From Streptomyces viridochromogenes DSM 40736 (GTDB taxonomy: Bacteria > Actinomycetota > Actinomycetes > Streptomycetales > Streptomycetaceae), in contig NZ_GG657757.1 in assembly GCF_000158955.1 (NCBI RefSeq), positions 5,659,932 through 5,723,931 of the forward strand: 64,000 nt of DNA. The letters run 5' to 3'. The translations under genes and the position numbers were made by a program. Shown in pieces: positions 55,162 to 64,000 of this stretch (position 1 is the stretch's first letter; the number at the start of each line of letters is the position of its first letter). The notes beneath the pieces were generated by a model that saw only the letters and a program-made list of their open reading frames with translations, was not told where the DNA came from and made no database searches.

Positions 55162-57306
55162 TCAGCTCCGGTTCAGCTCGAACCACACCACCTTGCCCGT
55201 GCTCAGCCGCGTCGCGCCCCAGCGCCGGGCCAGCCGGTTCACCAGGTACAGGCCACGGCCGCCCTCGTCGGTGGCACGGGCCTGCCGCAGCCGCGGCAAC
55301 TGGGGGACGTCGTCGCCCACTTCGCAGCGCAGGACGTCCGTGCGCAGCAGCCGAACCGTGACCGGCCGGGACGCGTACCGCACCGCGTTGGTGACGACCT
55401 CGCTGACCAGCAGCTCGACGGAGTCGCTGAGCTCCTCCAGACCCCACCGTGCCAGGGCGCGCCGGGCCAGGCGGCGGGCCCGGCCGGGGGCGGCGTCCTC
55501 CGGCTCCAGGAACCAGTACGCCACGTCACTCGGCGCGATCCCGTCGAAGCGGGCGGCGAGCAGCGCGATGTCGTCGTCCCGGTCGCCCGGGCCGAGCATG
55601 TCGAGCACCTCGTCGCACAGCGCTTCCAGGGGCGGCGGATGGTCCGGCCCGGTGAGCTGCGCGACCGCGGCGAGCTTCTCCCGCAGCTGCTCGATGCCGG
55701 TCCACACGTCCCTGAGACGGGACTCGACCAGACCGTCGGTGTACAGCAGGAGCGTCGCCCCGGCCGGCGCGTCCAGCTCCACCGCCTCGAAGTCCACACC
55801 GCCGACCCCGATGGGAGCACCGGCGGGCACGCGCAGCACCTCGGCGCGGCCGCCCAGGTGGAGCAGGACGGGCGGCGGATGACCGGCGTTGGCGATGGTG
55901 ATCCGGTGCGATACCGGGTCGTAGACCGCGTACAGGCAGGTCGCCATGCGGTCCACGCCGAGGCGCTGGGCCTGTTCGTCGAGGTGGTGCAGCACCTCCT
56001 GCGGCGGCAGGTCGAGCCCGGCGAGCGTCTGGGCCGTGGTGCGCAGCTGGCCCATGATCGCGGCGGAGGTCATGGAGTGGCCCATGACGTCACCCACGAC
56101 CAGGGCGACACGGCTGCCCGGCAGGGGAATGGCGTCGTACCAGTCACCGCCGACACGGGCCGTCTCGGCGGCCGGCAGGTAACGGGACGCGAGCCGCACG
56201 CCGGTGGGGCGGGGCAGCGTCTCGGGCAGCATGGTGCGCTGGAGTTCGTCCGCGATGTAGGCCTCGCGGCCGTACAGCACGGCCTTGTCGATGCCGAGCG
56301 CGCTGTGCGTGGCGAGCTGCGCGGCCACCAGCAGGTCGTCCGGTTCGAAGGCGAGGCGCTCGGGCCGCCGCAGGAACAGCGCGGCACCGATGACCCGGCG
56401 CCGGCCGCGCAGCGGCGCGAGAATGGCCCGCTGTCCCTCCGGCACGGCGAACTCACCGCCGTCACCGAGCAGCTCGGGCAGTGCGGCACGCGCGGCGGGG
56501 GCGTCGGTGAACACCGGGCGCACACCCCGCAACACCTCGGCGAGCGCACTGCCGGGCCGCACCTCGCACAGCTCGGCGCCGACCGTGTCCAGCTCGTTGG
56601 GCTCGGGCTGCGCGGCCGGCAGGAAGCCGTTCTCGGTGTCGCGCTCCGCCGGTATCCGGTCGGTGCGCCGCAGCCGCAGCACCAGCGGGCCCGTGGGCCG
56701 CTCGTCGCCGACGGGCAGCGGGTCGCGCAGATAGACCAGGATCGCGTCGGAGAACGTGGGCACGGTGGCCCGGCACAGCCCCATCACGATCTCGTCGAGG
56801 TCGATGCCACGGGCGATCCGCCGGGTGGCGGCACCGACGAACCTGAGCCGGTCGCCGTCCCGCCGCATCGGCGTGGGCCGGCCGGGCGGCAGGGTCTGGC
56901 CGCTGCGGCGCTCGTGTCCCTCGGGATTCGGCGCCGGCCGGTCCTGCTCGTCGGCCGGCTGGACCGGAATACCTTCGGAAGAGGGCCGCGGCCGCGGGGT
57001 GTCGCGCTCGGCGGTCTGCTCGGCACCCGGCTGGGAGTGCTCGGAGGCGGGGTCGCTCACGGTGTCCTTGCCCTTGCCGAACGGCGTGGAGGTGCCCGGC
57101 TCCGACGTACCCGGTGAAGTGTGCGCCGTCGAGACCGGAACGGTGGCGTCGCCGCCTGAGCGGCCCTGTACGGGTAAGGCGCCCATGCCGGGCGCACGAA
57201 CCGGTGTCGAGGTATGCACGAGCGCCCCGCGGGGGTCCGCGGGGTCGACGCCCGGCTGCGGGCGTTCACAGGAGGTCGGCTGCTCCGTCACGCGTGTCGA
57301 ATCCAT
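55162..57306 (-). CDS. GAF-SpoIIE (PP2C) phosphatase with C-terminal HATPase, RsbU-like
   Basis: Cytoplasmic signalling protein of 714 residues. A disordered N-terminus (to about 145), a GAF domain (about 155-345, RRIARGIDLDEIVMGLCRAT), a SpoIIE phosphatase domain (about 365-575, LASRYLPAAETARVGGDWYD, LVVGDVMGHSMTSAAIMGQL, TLLLYTDGLVESR, DRDDDIALLAARFDG) with its metal Asp residues, and an RsbW-type ATPase domain (VSEVVTNAVRYASRPVTVRL, ATDEGGRGLYLVNRLARRWG) at the end. The fusion combines the phosphatase and kinase arms of partner switching in one chain, so it probably tunes anti-anti-sigma factors. A sigma-B-like promoter lies upstream. Confidence 0.92.
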   Translation of the reverse strand: MDSTRVTEQPTSCERPQPGVDPADPRGALVHTSTPVRAPGMGALPVQGRSGGDATVPVSTAHTSPGTSEPGTSTPFGKGKDTVSDPASEHSQPGAEQTAERDTPRPRPSSEGIPVQPADEQDRPAPNPEGHERRSGQTLPPGRPTPMRRDGDRLRFVGAATRRIARGIDLDEIVMGLCRATVPTFSDAILVYLRDPLPVGDERPTGPLVLRLRRTDRIPAERDTENGFLPAAQPEPNELDTVGAELCEVRPGSALAEVLRGVRPVFTDAPAARAALPELLGDGGEFAVPEGQRAILAPLRGRRRVIGAALFLRRPERLAFEPDDLLVAAQLATHSALGIDKAVLYGREAYIADELQRTMLPETLPRPTGVRLASRYLPAAETARVGGDWYDAIPLPGSRVALVVGDVMGHSMTSAAIMGQLRTTAQTLAGLDLPPQEVLHHLDEQAQRLGVDRMATCLYAVYDPVSHRITIANAGHPPPVLLHLGGRAEVLRVPAGAPIGVGGVDFEAVELDAPAGATLLLYTDGLVESRLRDVWTGIEQLREKLAAVAQLTGPDHPPPLEALCDEVLDMLGPGDRDDDIALLAARFDGIAPSDVAYWFLEPEDAAPGRARRLARRALARWGLEELSDSVELLVSEVVTNAVRYASRPVTVRLLRTDVLRCEVGDDVPQLPRLRQARATDEGGRGLYLVNRLARRWGATRLSTGKVVWFELNRS

Positions 57307-57607
57307 CCGTCCGGGGCTGCACGCCAGAGGTGCAGGTGGTCCCGCCGAAACTCCGATACCCGGAATACGTGCCCCAGGAACGGAATTTCCGCGTGGTCAG
57401 AGGTTGTTCCTGTGCCACCGGCGGACCGTCTGCGGTCCTCGGGGGCCTTTGCGCAGGCCCCGCCGGTGTTGCCCTCGTACCCCTCGCTCACGTCCTGCCG
57501 CCCCTCGGTGACGATCGGTCAAGCCCAGTGCGTGCTCCGGTGTTTGCCGCCGCGCGCCCTTGCGGAGGACGATCCTACGTTTCTTGCCCGGGGGCGCATC
57601 AAGGGTC
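57307..57607. other. Gap upstream of the SpoIIE-type gene
   Basis: About 300 bases with no supported gene; holds the sigma-B-like promoter at 57356-57381. Confidence 0.5.
57356..57381 (-). promoter_or_regulatory. Sigma-B-type promoter
   Basis: On the minus strand GTTCCT (57381-57376), 14 bases, GGGTAT (57361-57356): this fits the Streptomyces sigma-B consensus GNNT-N14-16-GGGTAC/T. It would give a leader of about 43 bases before the ATG at 57306. Confidence 0.5.
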
Positions 57608-58300
57608 TCATGAGGACACATGCGCGGGCGTACGGTCCCAGTCCTCCGGAAGTGACGGTACAGCCCAGGACGGATCCGGGCGCCAGTGCTGCCATCCTTC
57701 CGAGAACGGCGGCCCCCAGGCGCGGATCACCTCGACCGCGGCCCGCCCCGCCGCCCGTACCTTCTCGGCCTGCCGGTCGTCCATCAGCCCGTCCCGCAGG
57801 GCCTGGGCGAACTCGTCCTCGTCACGCCAGTGCCAACTGCGGTCCGGGTGCACGGAGATGTCCAGGAAGTGGTCGACGGAGTCCACGCCGCCCTCCCAAC
57901 GGACCATCGGCTCCTCCAGGTTCACGTACCAGTTCTTGAAGAGCCAGCCCGGCTCCCAGAACAGCCACACGGACCAGGGCTCGCCGGGCCGGGCGAGCTT
58001 CAGGACACCGGTGCCGAACCAGCGGTCGCGCTGCACGGTCCGGGGCTTGGTGTAGCGGGACTCCAGCGGCTCCTGGTGCACGGGGGTGCCGTCGGCGAGC
58101 ACGGGCTTCACACACTCGGTGCCGGGCGCCAGCCACACGGCGAGCAGCTCGGCGTCGTCCCGTACGACGGTGACGGGACGCGCGATGTGGAACCGCGCGC
58201 CGCCGTTCTCCCGGTACCGCCACAGGATCCGGCTCCCGGGCGCCCAGAAGCCAGCCGCACCACCCGTTTCCACGCGTCTCACCGCTCCGCCGTCTGCCAT
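57608..58300 (-). CDS. DUF402-family protein (FomD-like)
   Basis: Protein of 230 residues with the DUF402 core: RENGGARFHIARPVTVVRDD, GTECVKPVLADG, VLKLARPGEPWSVWLFWEPG, then FKNWYVNLEEPMVRWEGGVD and DISVHPDRSWHWRDEDEFAQ. Asp and Glu residues that bind metal in FomD-type nucleotide hydrolases lie in the last two segments. In the fosfomycin pathway FomD hydrolyses a cytidylyl intermediate; the role of stand-alone members is unclear. ATG 58300; no operon partner is obvious. Confidence 0.85.
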   Translation of the reverse strand: MADGGAVRRVETGGAAGFWAPGSRILWRYRENGGARFHIARPVTVVRDDAELLAVWLAPGTECVKPVLADGTPVHQEPLESRYTKPRTVQRDRWFGTGVLKLARPGEPWSVWLFWEPGWLFKNWYVNLEEPMVRWEGGVDSVDHFLDISVHPDRSWHWRDEDEFAQALRDGLMDDRQAEKVRAAGRAAVEVIRAWGPPFSEGWQHWRPDPSWAVPSLPEDWDRTPAHVSS

Positions 58301-58383
58301 GCACAGATATTAGGTGCCATAGGCATACGACGCTGCGGCGCGTGTCACGGTTCACGCGCCGGGCGCACGCACGCCTCCGATCG

Positions 58384-59787
58384 TCACGGACGTGTCATCC
58401 GCAGGACATCCAGCGCCTCGTCGAGCTGCTCCATGGTGAGGTCGCCGCGCTCCACGTACCCGCCGTCCAGGACGACCTGACGGATGGTCTTCCGTTCGGC
58501 CAGGGCCTTCTTGGCGACCTTCGCGGCCTCCTCGTACCCGATGTACTTGTTGAGCGGGGTGACGACGGAGGGGGAGGACTCGGCGTACTCCCGGGCCCGT
58601 TCGCGGTCGGCGGTGATGCCGTCGACGGTCCGGTCGGCGAGCAGCCGCGACACGTTGGCGAGCAGCCGGACCGACTCCAGGACGTTCTTCGCGATGACGG
58701 GCAGCATGACGTTGAGCTCGAAGTTGCCGGCGGCACCGGCGGTGGCGACGGTCGCGTCGTTGCCGACGACCTGGGCGGCGACCATCAGCACGGCCTCCGG
58801 AATGACCGGGTTCACCTTGCCCGGCATGATCGAGGAGCCGGGCTGGAGGTCGGGCAGGGCGATCTCGGCGAGGCCGGTGCGCGGCCCGGAGGACATCCAG
58901 CGCAGGTCGTTGGCGATCTTCGTCAGCCCGACCGCGATGGTCCGCAGCTGCCCGCTGGTCTCCACGATGCCGTCCCGGGCGCCCTGCGCCTCGAAGTGGT
59001 CACGGGCCTCGGTGAGCGGCAGCCCGGTGGTACGGGCGACCTCCTCGATCACGGCGGCGGAGAAACCGGGCGGGGTGTTGATGCCGGTGCCGACGGCCGT
59101 CCCGCCGAGGGGCAGTTCGGCGAGCCGGGGCAGGGAGGCCTCAAGACGCTCGATCCCGTACCGCACCTGAGCGGCGTACCCGCCGAACTCCTGCCCCAGC
59201 GTCACGGGCGTCGCGTCCATCAGATGGGTCCGCCCCGACTTCACGACGTCCGAGAACTCCTCGGACTTGCGCTCCAGGGCGGTGGCGAGGTGGTCCAGGG
59301 CGGGGATCAGATCGCGGGTGACGGCGGCGGTGGCGGCGATGTGGATGGAGGAGGGGAACACGTCGTTGGACGACTGGGACGCGTTCACATGGTCGTTGGG
59401 GTGCACGCCCTTCCCCAGCCGCTCGCTCGCGAGCGTGGCGACGACCTCGTTGGTGTTCATGTTGGACGAGGTGCCCGACCCCGTCTGGAACACGTCGACG
59501 GGGAAGTGCTCGTCCCACTTCCCCTCGGCGACCTCCCCGGCCGCCTCCTGGATCGCCCCGGCGACATCCTTGTCCAGGACCCCCAGCTCGGCGTTGACCT
59601 TGGCCGCCGCACCCTTGATCCGCGCCAGCGCCTCGATGTGCGCGCGCTCGATACGCTGCCCGGAGACGGGAAAGTTCTCCACCGCCCGCTGGGTCTGGGC
59701 CCGCCACTTGGCGTGGGCGGGCACCCGCACCTCTCCCATGGAATCGTGCTCGGTGCGGTACTCGGTCCTGTCCTGCTCGTCGGTCAT
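58384..59787 (-). CDS. fumC: Class II fumarate hydratase FumC
   Basis: TCA-cycle enzyme of 467 residues interconverting fumarate and malate, oxygen-stable and without iron-sulphur cluster. Conserved parts: QTGSGTSSNMNTNEV, HPNDHVNASQSSNDVFP, SGRTHLMDATPVTLGQEFGG, the signature GSSIMPGKVNP and a late NFELNVMLPV. Length and motifs are standard. ATG 59787. It lies 77 bases after the class I fumarase gene on the same strand, so both could be on one mRNA. Confidence 0.96.
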   Translation of the reverse strand: MTDEQDRTEYRTEHDSMGEVRVPAHAKWRAQTQRAVENFPVSGQRIERAHIEALARIKGAAAKVNAELGVLDKDVAGAIQEAAGEVAEGKWDEHFPVDVFQTGSGTSSNMNTNEVVATLASERLGKGVHPNDHVNASQSSNDVFPSSIHIAATAAVTRDLIPALDHLATALERKSEEFSDVVKSGRTHLMDATPVTLGQEFGGYAAQVRYGIERLEASLPRLAELPLGGTAVGTGINTPPGFSAAVIEEVARTTGLPLTEARDHFEAQGARDGIVETSGQLRTIAVGLTKIANDLRWMSSGPRTGLAEIALPDLQPGSSIMPGKVNPVIPEAVLMVAAQVVGNDATVATAGAAGNFELNVMLPVIAKNVLESVRLLANVSRLLADRTVDGITADRERAREYAESSPSVVTPLNKYIGYEEAAKVAKKALAERKTIRQVVLDGGYVERGDLTMEQLDEALDVLRMTRP

Positions 59788-59864
59788 CGACGATCACCTC
59801 CACGTGTCACAGCGTCAGCGCCGCGACCACTGTTCCCCGTGGAGGCGAATCGTCACCGCCCTTC

Positions 59865-61538
<1,674 letters not shown>

Positions 61539-61718
61539 CTTCGCCCATTCCTCACTCGACAGACGGCGGCCCGCCTCCTCCGGCGAGCGCCCACCAGACT
61601 AGAACCTGCCGCTGACGGGTGAGCTCGTGAGGTAAGGCTCAGTTCGTCACACTCGGCGTCGCCCTCGGCCGCGATACAGGGGGTGTCGCGATCTATCGTG
61701 TTTCGGTACGCTGCTGCC

Positions 61719-62414
61719 GTGGACCTTCAGAAGTCAGATCCTCAGCAGCAGGGCGTGCCCGCCGGCTCCGAGCTCCGCGCCTCCGACGCCGAGCGCGACC
61801 GCATCGCCGACATCCTCCGCGACGCCCTCGCCGAGGGCCGTCTCACCGCGGACGAGCACGCCGAGCGGGTCGAGGGGGTGCTGAGCGCCAAGACGGTCGG
61901 CGAGCTGGAGGTCTTCATACGGGACCTGCCCGCCGCGCACCGCCACGGCCCCTCCCCGGAACCGGCCCCGTACCGCCCCACCGCGGGCGCCATTCCGATC
62001 GACCCGGACGACAACGTGGTCGCGATCTTCAGCAGCGCCGTCCGCAAGGGCCGCTGGCGCACCGGCCGCCGTATCCACGCGTACGCGGTCTTCGGCAGCG
62101 TCGAGATCGACCTCAGCGAGGCCCTCTTCGACCACCAGCAGGTCGTCATCAAGTCGTTCGCGATCTTCGGCAGCGTCGACATCCGCGTCCCGGAGAACGT
62201 CTCGCTGCGCGGCATGGGCGGCGGAGTGCTCGGCAGCTTCGAGGTGGACACCCTCGACTCGGGCGAACCGGAGGCCCCGGTCGTCTACGTCGACGGCTGG
62301 GCGGTCCTCGGCAGCGTCGAGGCGCGCCCCCGGCGGGGCAAGGTCGTCGCGGACATCCTGGACCGGGTGCACCGCAAGGTCGACAAGAGTTTGCGCAAGC
62401 ATCTGAACCATTGA
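61719..62414 (+). CDS. DUF1707 protein with LiaF-like C-terminal domain
   Basis: Protein of 231 residues. N-terminal DUF1707 (ELRASDAERDRIADILRDAL, EGRLTADEHAERVEGVLSAK), followed by a repetitive beta region (AVFGSVEIDLSEALFD, AIFGSVDIRVPENV, GGVLGSFEVDTL, WAVLGSVEARP), like the C-terminal part of LiaF/cell-wall-active-antibiotic response proteins. No membrane helix. The GTG start at 61719 has no ribosome site; TACGCT at 61707-61712 is a -10 placing transcription near the GTG, so the mRNA may be leaderless. Role probably envelope-stress related. Confidence 0.85.
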   Translation: MDLQKSDPQQQGVPAGSELRASDAERDRIADILRDALAEGRLTADEHAERVEGVLSAKTVGELEVFIRDLPAAHRHGPSPEPAPYRPTAGAIPIDPDDNVVAIFSSAVRKGRWRTGRRIHAYAVFGSVEIDLSEALFDHQQVVIKSFAIFGSVDIRVPENVSLRGMGGGVLGSFEVDTLDSGEPEAPVVYVDGWAVLGSVEARPRRGKVVADILDRVHRKVDKSLRKHLNH

Positions 62415-62588
62415 CAGTCGCGAATTCACCTGCGGTTCGGAGCAAAACGGTCACCGGTGACACCGGCCCCCGGAGCTCTGGAACGAGGGCGAAACCAGCG
62501 GTTCGGAACTCAGTGCATAGGCGCGCGCACAGCGGGTAGGGCTTGCTGCATCGTCTCTCGCTCGCGAAGCCGTCGTCAGGAGTAGACC

Positions 62589-62966
62589 GTGCTGCAACCG
62601 CCGCATTCGTCCCTGCAGGTAGCTGCCGTTCCGGCCCCGCGGGTGCCAGCGCGAGACAGGGACCAGGACGCCCCGTGGCACACCGAGGCGGTGTGCCGGC
62701 GCGACGAGGCCGGCCTCTTCTTCGCCCCCTCCAAGGAACCCACGGCCGCCCGGCTCTCCCGGGAGGAGGCGGCGAAGCGGGTCTGCGCCCGCTGTCCTGT
62801 CATGGTCGAATGCCGCGAACACGCCCTGCTCCAGCCCGAGCCCTACGGCGTCTGGGGCGGCCTCACCGCCGCCGAACGCCGCGTGGTCCTGGCCCGGCGC
62901 CGCCGCCGCGACGTGGAACTGAAGAAGGCGGCGCAATCGGCGAACCCCATAGCCGCGGCAGGCTGA
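62589..62966 (+). CDS. wblI: WhiB-like iron-sulphur transcription factor
   Basis: Protein of 125 residues with the four-cysteine WhiB motif: Cys in EAVCRRDEAGLFFAPSKEP, then VCARCPVMVECREHALLQP, plus the GVWGGLTAAERR turn and a basic C-terminal tail (RRRRRDVELKK). The cluster senses redox or nitric oxide while the tail binds DNA or a sigma factor. GTG 62589 has AGGAG 7 bases upstream. Position beside the glpX gene matches the gene called wblI in Streptomyces; the symbol rests on that recollection. Confidence 0.92.
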   Translation: MLQPPHSSLQVAAVPAPRVPARDRDQDAPWHTEAVCRRDEAGLFFAPSKEPTAARLSREEAAKRVCARCPVMVECREHALLQPEPYGVWGGLTAAERRVVLARRRRRDVELKKAAQSANPIAAAG

Positions 62967-62984
62967 CAGCCGAGCACCACTGCT

Positions 62985-63028
62985 CGGGGGCGCGGGGAAC
63001 TGCGCGATCAACCACAACCGGCCCGCAC
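62985..63028 (-). repeat. Dispersed intergenic repeat, copy 2
   Basis: Inverse copy of the element at 10825-10867, with about four mismatches over 42 bases, in the 100-base gap between the WhiB-like gene and glpX. Confidence 0.7.
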
Positions 63029-63066
63029 ACGCCGGCGATCCGCAGCCCCCGCCCCTCCAGGCGGCG

Positions 63067-64000
63067 CTACTTCCCCTTGTCGAAGTCGATCGCGCTGTAC
63101 GCCCGCAGCTTGCTCAGCCGGTGCTCGGAGGAGATCCTCCGCACCGTCCCCGACCGCGACCGCATCACGATCGAGTCGGTCGTGGCCGTCTCGGCCCGGT
63201 ACCGCACACCGCGCAGCAGCTCACCGTCGGTGATCCCGGTCGCCACGAAGAACACGTTCTCCCCGGTGACGAGGTCCTCCGTCGTCAGCACCCGGTCGAG
63301 GTCATGCCCCGCGTCGACCGCCCGCTGCCGCTCCTCGTCGTCCTTGGGCCACAGCTTGCCCTGGATCGTTCCGCCCAGGCACTTCACGGCGCAGGCCGAG
63401 ATGATGCCCTCCGGCGTACCGCCGATGCCGAGCAGCAGATCGACACCCGTGCCCTCGCGCAGCGCCAGGATCGAGCCGGCCACATCGCCGTCGGAGATCA
63501 GCTTGATGCGCGCACCCGTGTCCCGGATCTCCTTGATGATGCCCTCGTGCCGCGGCCGGTCCAGGATCACCACCGTCACGTCCTCGGGCGCGGAGCGCTT
63601 GGCCTTGGCGACCCGGCGGATGTTCACCGCCACCGGGGCGTTGATGTCGACGAAGTCGGCCGCCTCGGGGCCGGTGACGAGCTTGTCCATGTAGAAGACC
63701 GCCGACGGGTCGAACATGGAGCCGCGCTCGGCGGCGGCCAGCACCGCGATCGCGTTCGTCATGCCCTTCGCGGTCAGCGTGGTGCCGTCGATCGGGTCCA
63801 CGGCGATGTCGCACTCGGGCCCCGTCCCGTCGCCGACGTGCTCCCCGTTGAACAGCATCGGGGCTTCGTCCTTCTCGCCCTCGCCGATGACGACGACGCC
63901 GTTCATCGAGACGGTGGAGACGAGGGTCCGCATGGCACGCACCGCGGCTCCGTCGGCGCCGTTCTTGTCACCGCGCCCCACCCAGCGGCCCGCGGCCATA
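63067..64000 (-). CDS. glpX: Class II fructose-1,6-bisphosphatase GlpX, 5' end outside window
   Basis: Gluconeogenic phosphatase converting fructose-1,6-bisphosphate to fructose-6-phosphate. The frame is open to the right edge, so the N-terminus lies beyond it; about 311 codons are seen. Metal site motifs: VVIGEGEKDEAPML and CDIAVDPIDGTTLTAKG (lithium-sensitive phosphatase motif), then KLISDGDVAGSILALREG and IGGTPEGIISACAVKCLGG. Ends AYSAIDFDKGK. Metal ligands are intact. It stands next to a WhiB-like gene on the opposite strand. Confidence 0.95.
   Translation of the reverse strand, partial: MAAGRWVGRGDKNGADGAAVRAMRTLVSTVSMNGVVVIGEGEKDEAPMLFNGEHVGDGTGPECDIAVDPIDGTTLTAKGMTNAIAVLAAAERGSMFDPSAVFYMDKLVTGPEAADFVDINAPVAVNIRRVAKAKRSAPEDVTVVILDRPRHEGIIKEIRDTGARIKLISDGDVAGSILALREGTGVDLLLGIGGTPEGIISACAVKCLGGTIQGKLWPKDDEERQRAVDAGHDLDRVLTTEDLVTGENVFFVATGITDGELLRGVRYRAETATTDSIVMRSRSGTVRRISSEHRLSKLRAYSAIDFDKGK

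Noticed and set aside
54832..57117. 761-codon plus-strand frame
   Set aside because: Antisense to the SpoIIE-type phosphatase, whose domains are intact.

Overview
The window looks like a chromosomal core segment of a Streptomyces species. Base composition is very G+C rich, many starts are GTG, genes overlap by ATGA/GTGA/TTGA, and several starts look leaderless. The gene content is also typical: WhiB-like protein next to class II FBPase, paired class II and class I fumarases, ahpD-ahpC beside a divergent oxyR, a DasR-type chitinase promoter, and MEDS and SpoIIE-type regulators. No tRNA, rRNA or CRISPR array was seen.

Layout. 1-6.8 kb: D-amino-acid and keto-acid catabolism. A D-aminoacylase and a frameshifted PLP D-amino-acid deaminase face a KDG-kinase-like, IclR, RidA, GntP operon. 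6.9-12.7 kb: two related small unknown proteins, a secreted M14 carboxypeptidase, a shrunken LuxR regulator, a MEDS protein, a fragment of an anti-sigma ATPase and an Nramp metal transporter. 12.7-17.4 kb (minus strand): a GH18 chitinase under two DasR-like sites, two small membrane proteins, a lipoprotein, and a large secreted protein with a Flp-prepilin-like N-terminus. 17.7-29.6 kb: a complete-looking actinobacterial Tad (Flp) pilus locus with assembly ATPases, TadB/C, two TadE-like proteins, its own two-component system, the Flp pilin, a TadG-like protein, a lipoprotein and an OmpA-domain protein. 29.8-34.7 kb: a second large Flp-like fusion that resembles a polymorphic toxin, a likely immunity gene, and a junkyard of IS5-type transposase pieces, an orphan immunity-like gene and a decaying toxin tip. 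34.8-37.1 kb: a DUF192 protein, a lipoprotein and a secreted protein.

37.2-64 kb: mostly housekeeping and stress genes. These are an F420-type LLM enzyme, GNAT, methyltransferase, a 6C-like small RNA, cis-prenyltransferase, PIN-PhoH, a lytic transglycosylase, an AI-2E family permease, ahpDC/oxyR, a PadR-controlled ABC exporter, SPFH plus a ribbon-helix-helix protein, a class A penicillin-binding protein, a GAF-SpoIIE-HATPase phosphatase, a DUF402 protein, fumC, class I fumarase, a DUF1707 protein, a WhiB-like protein and glpX (cut by the right edge).

The most interesting theme is the pilus/toxin block. Three proteins (the Flp pilin and two large fusions) carry the same prepilin motif with Glu at +5, and the two fusions also share a Cys-containing module just after the pilin helix. 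Clusters of GGGCCC lie in four intergenic regions around these genes (17.5, 27.35, 29.7 and 35.2 kb), which suggests one regulon. I infer a system that routes large effectors through, or anchors them by, the Tad prepilin pathway. This is inference from sequence alone.
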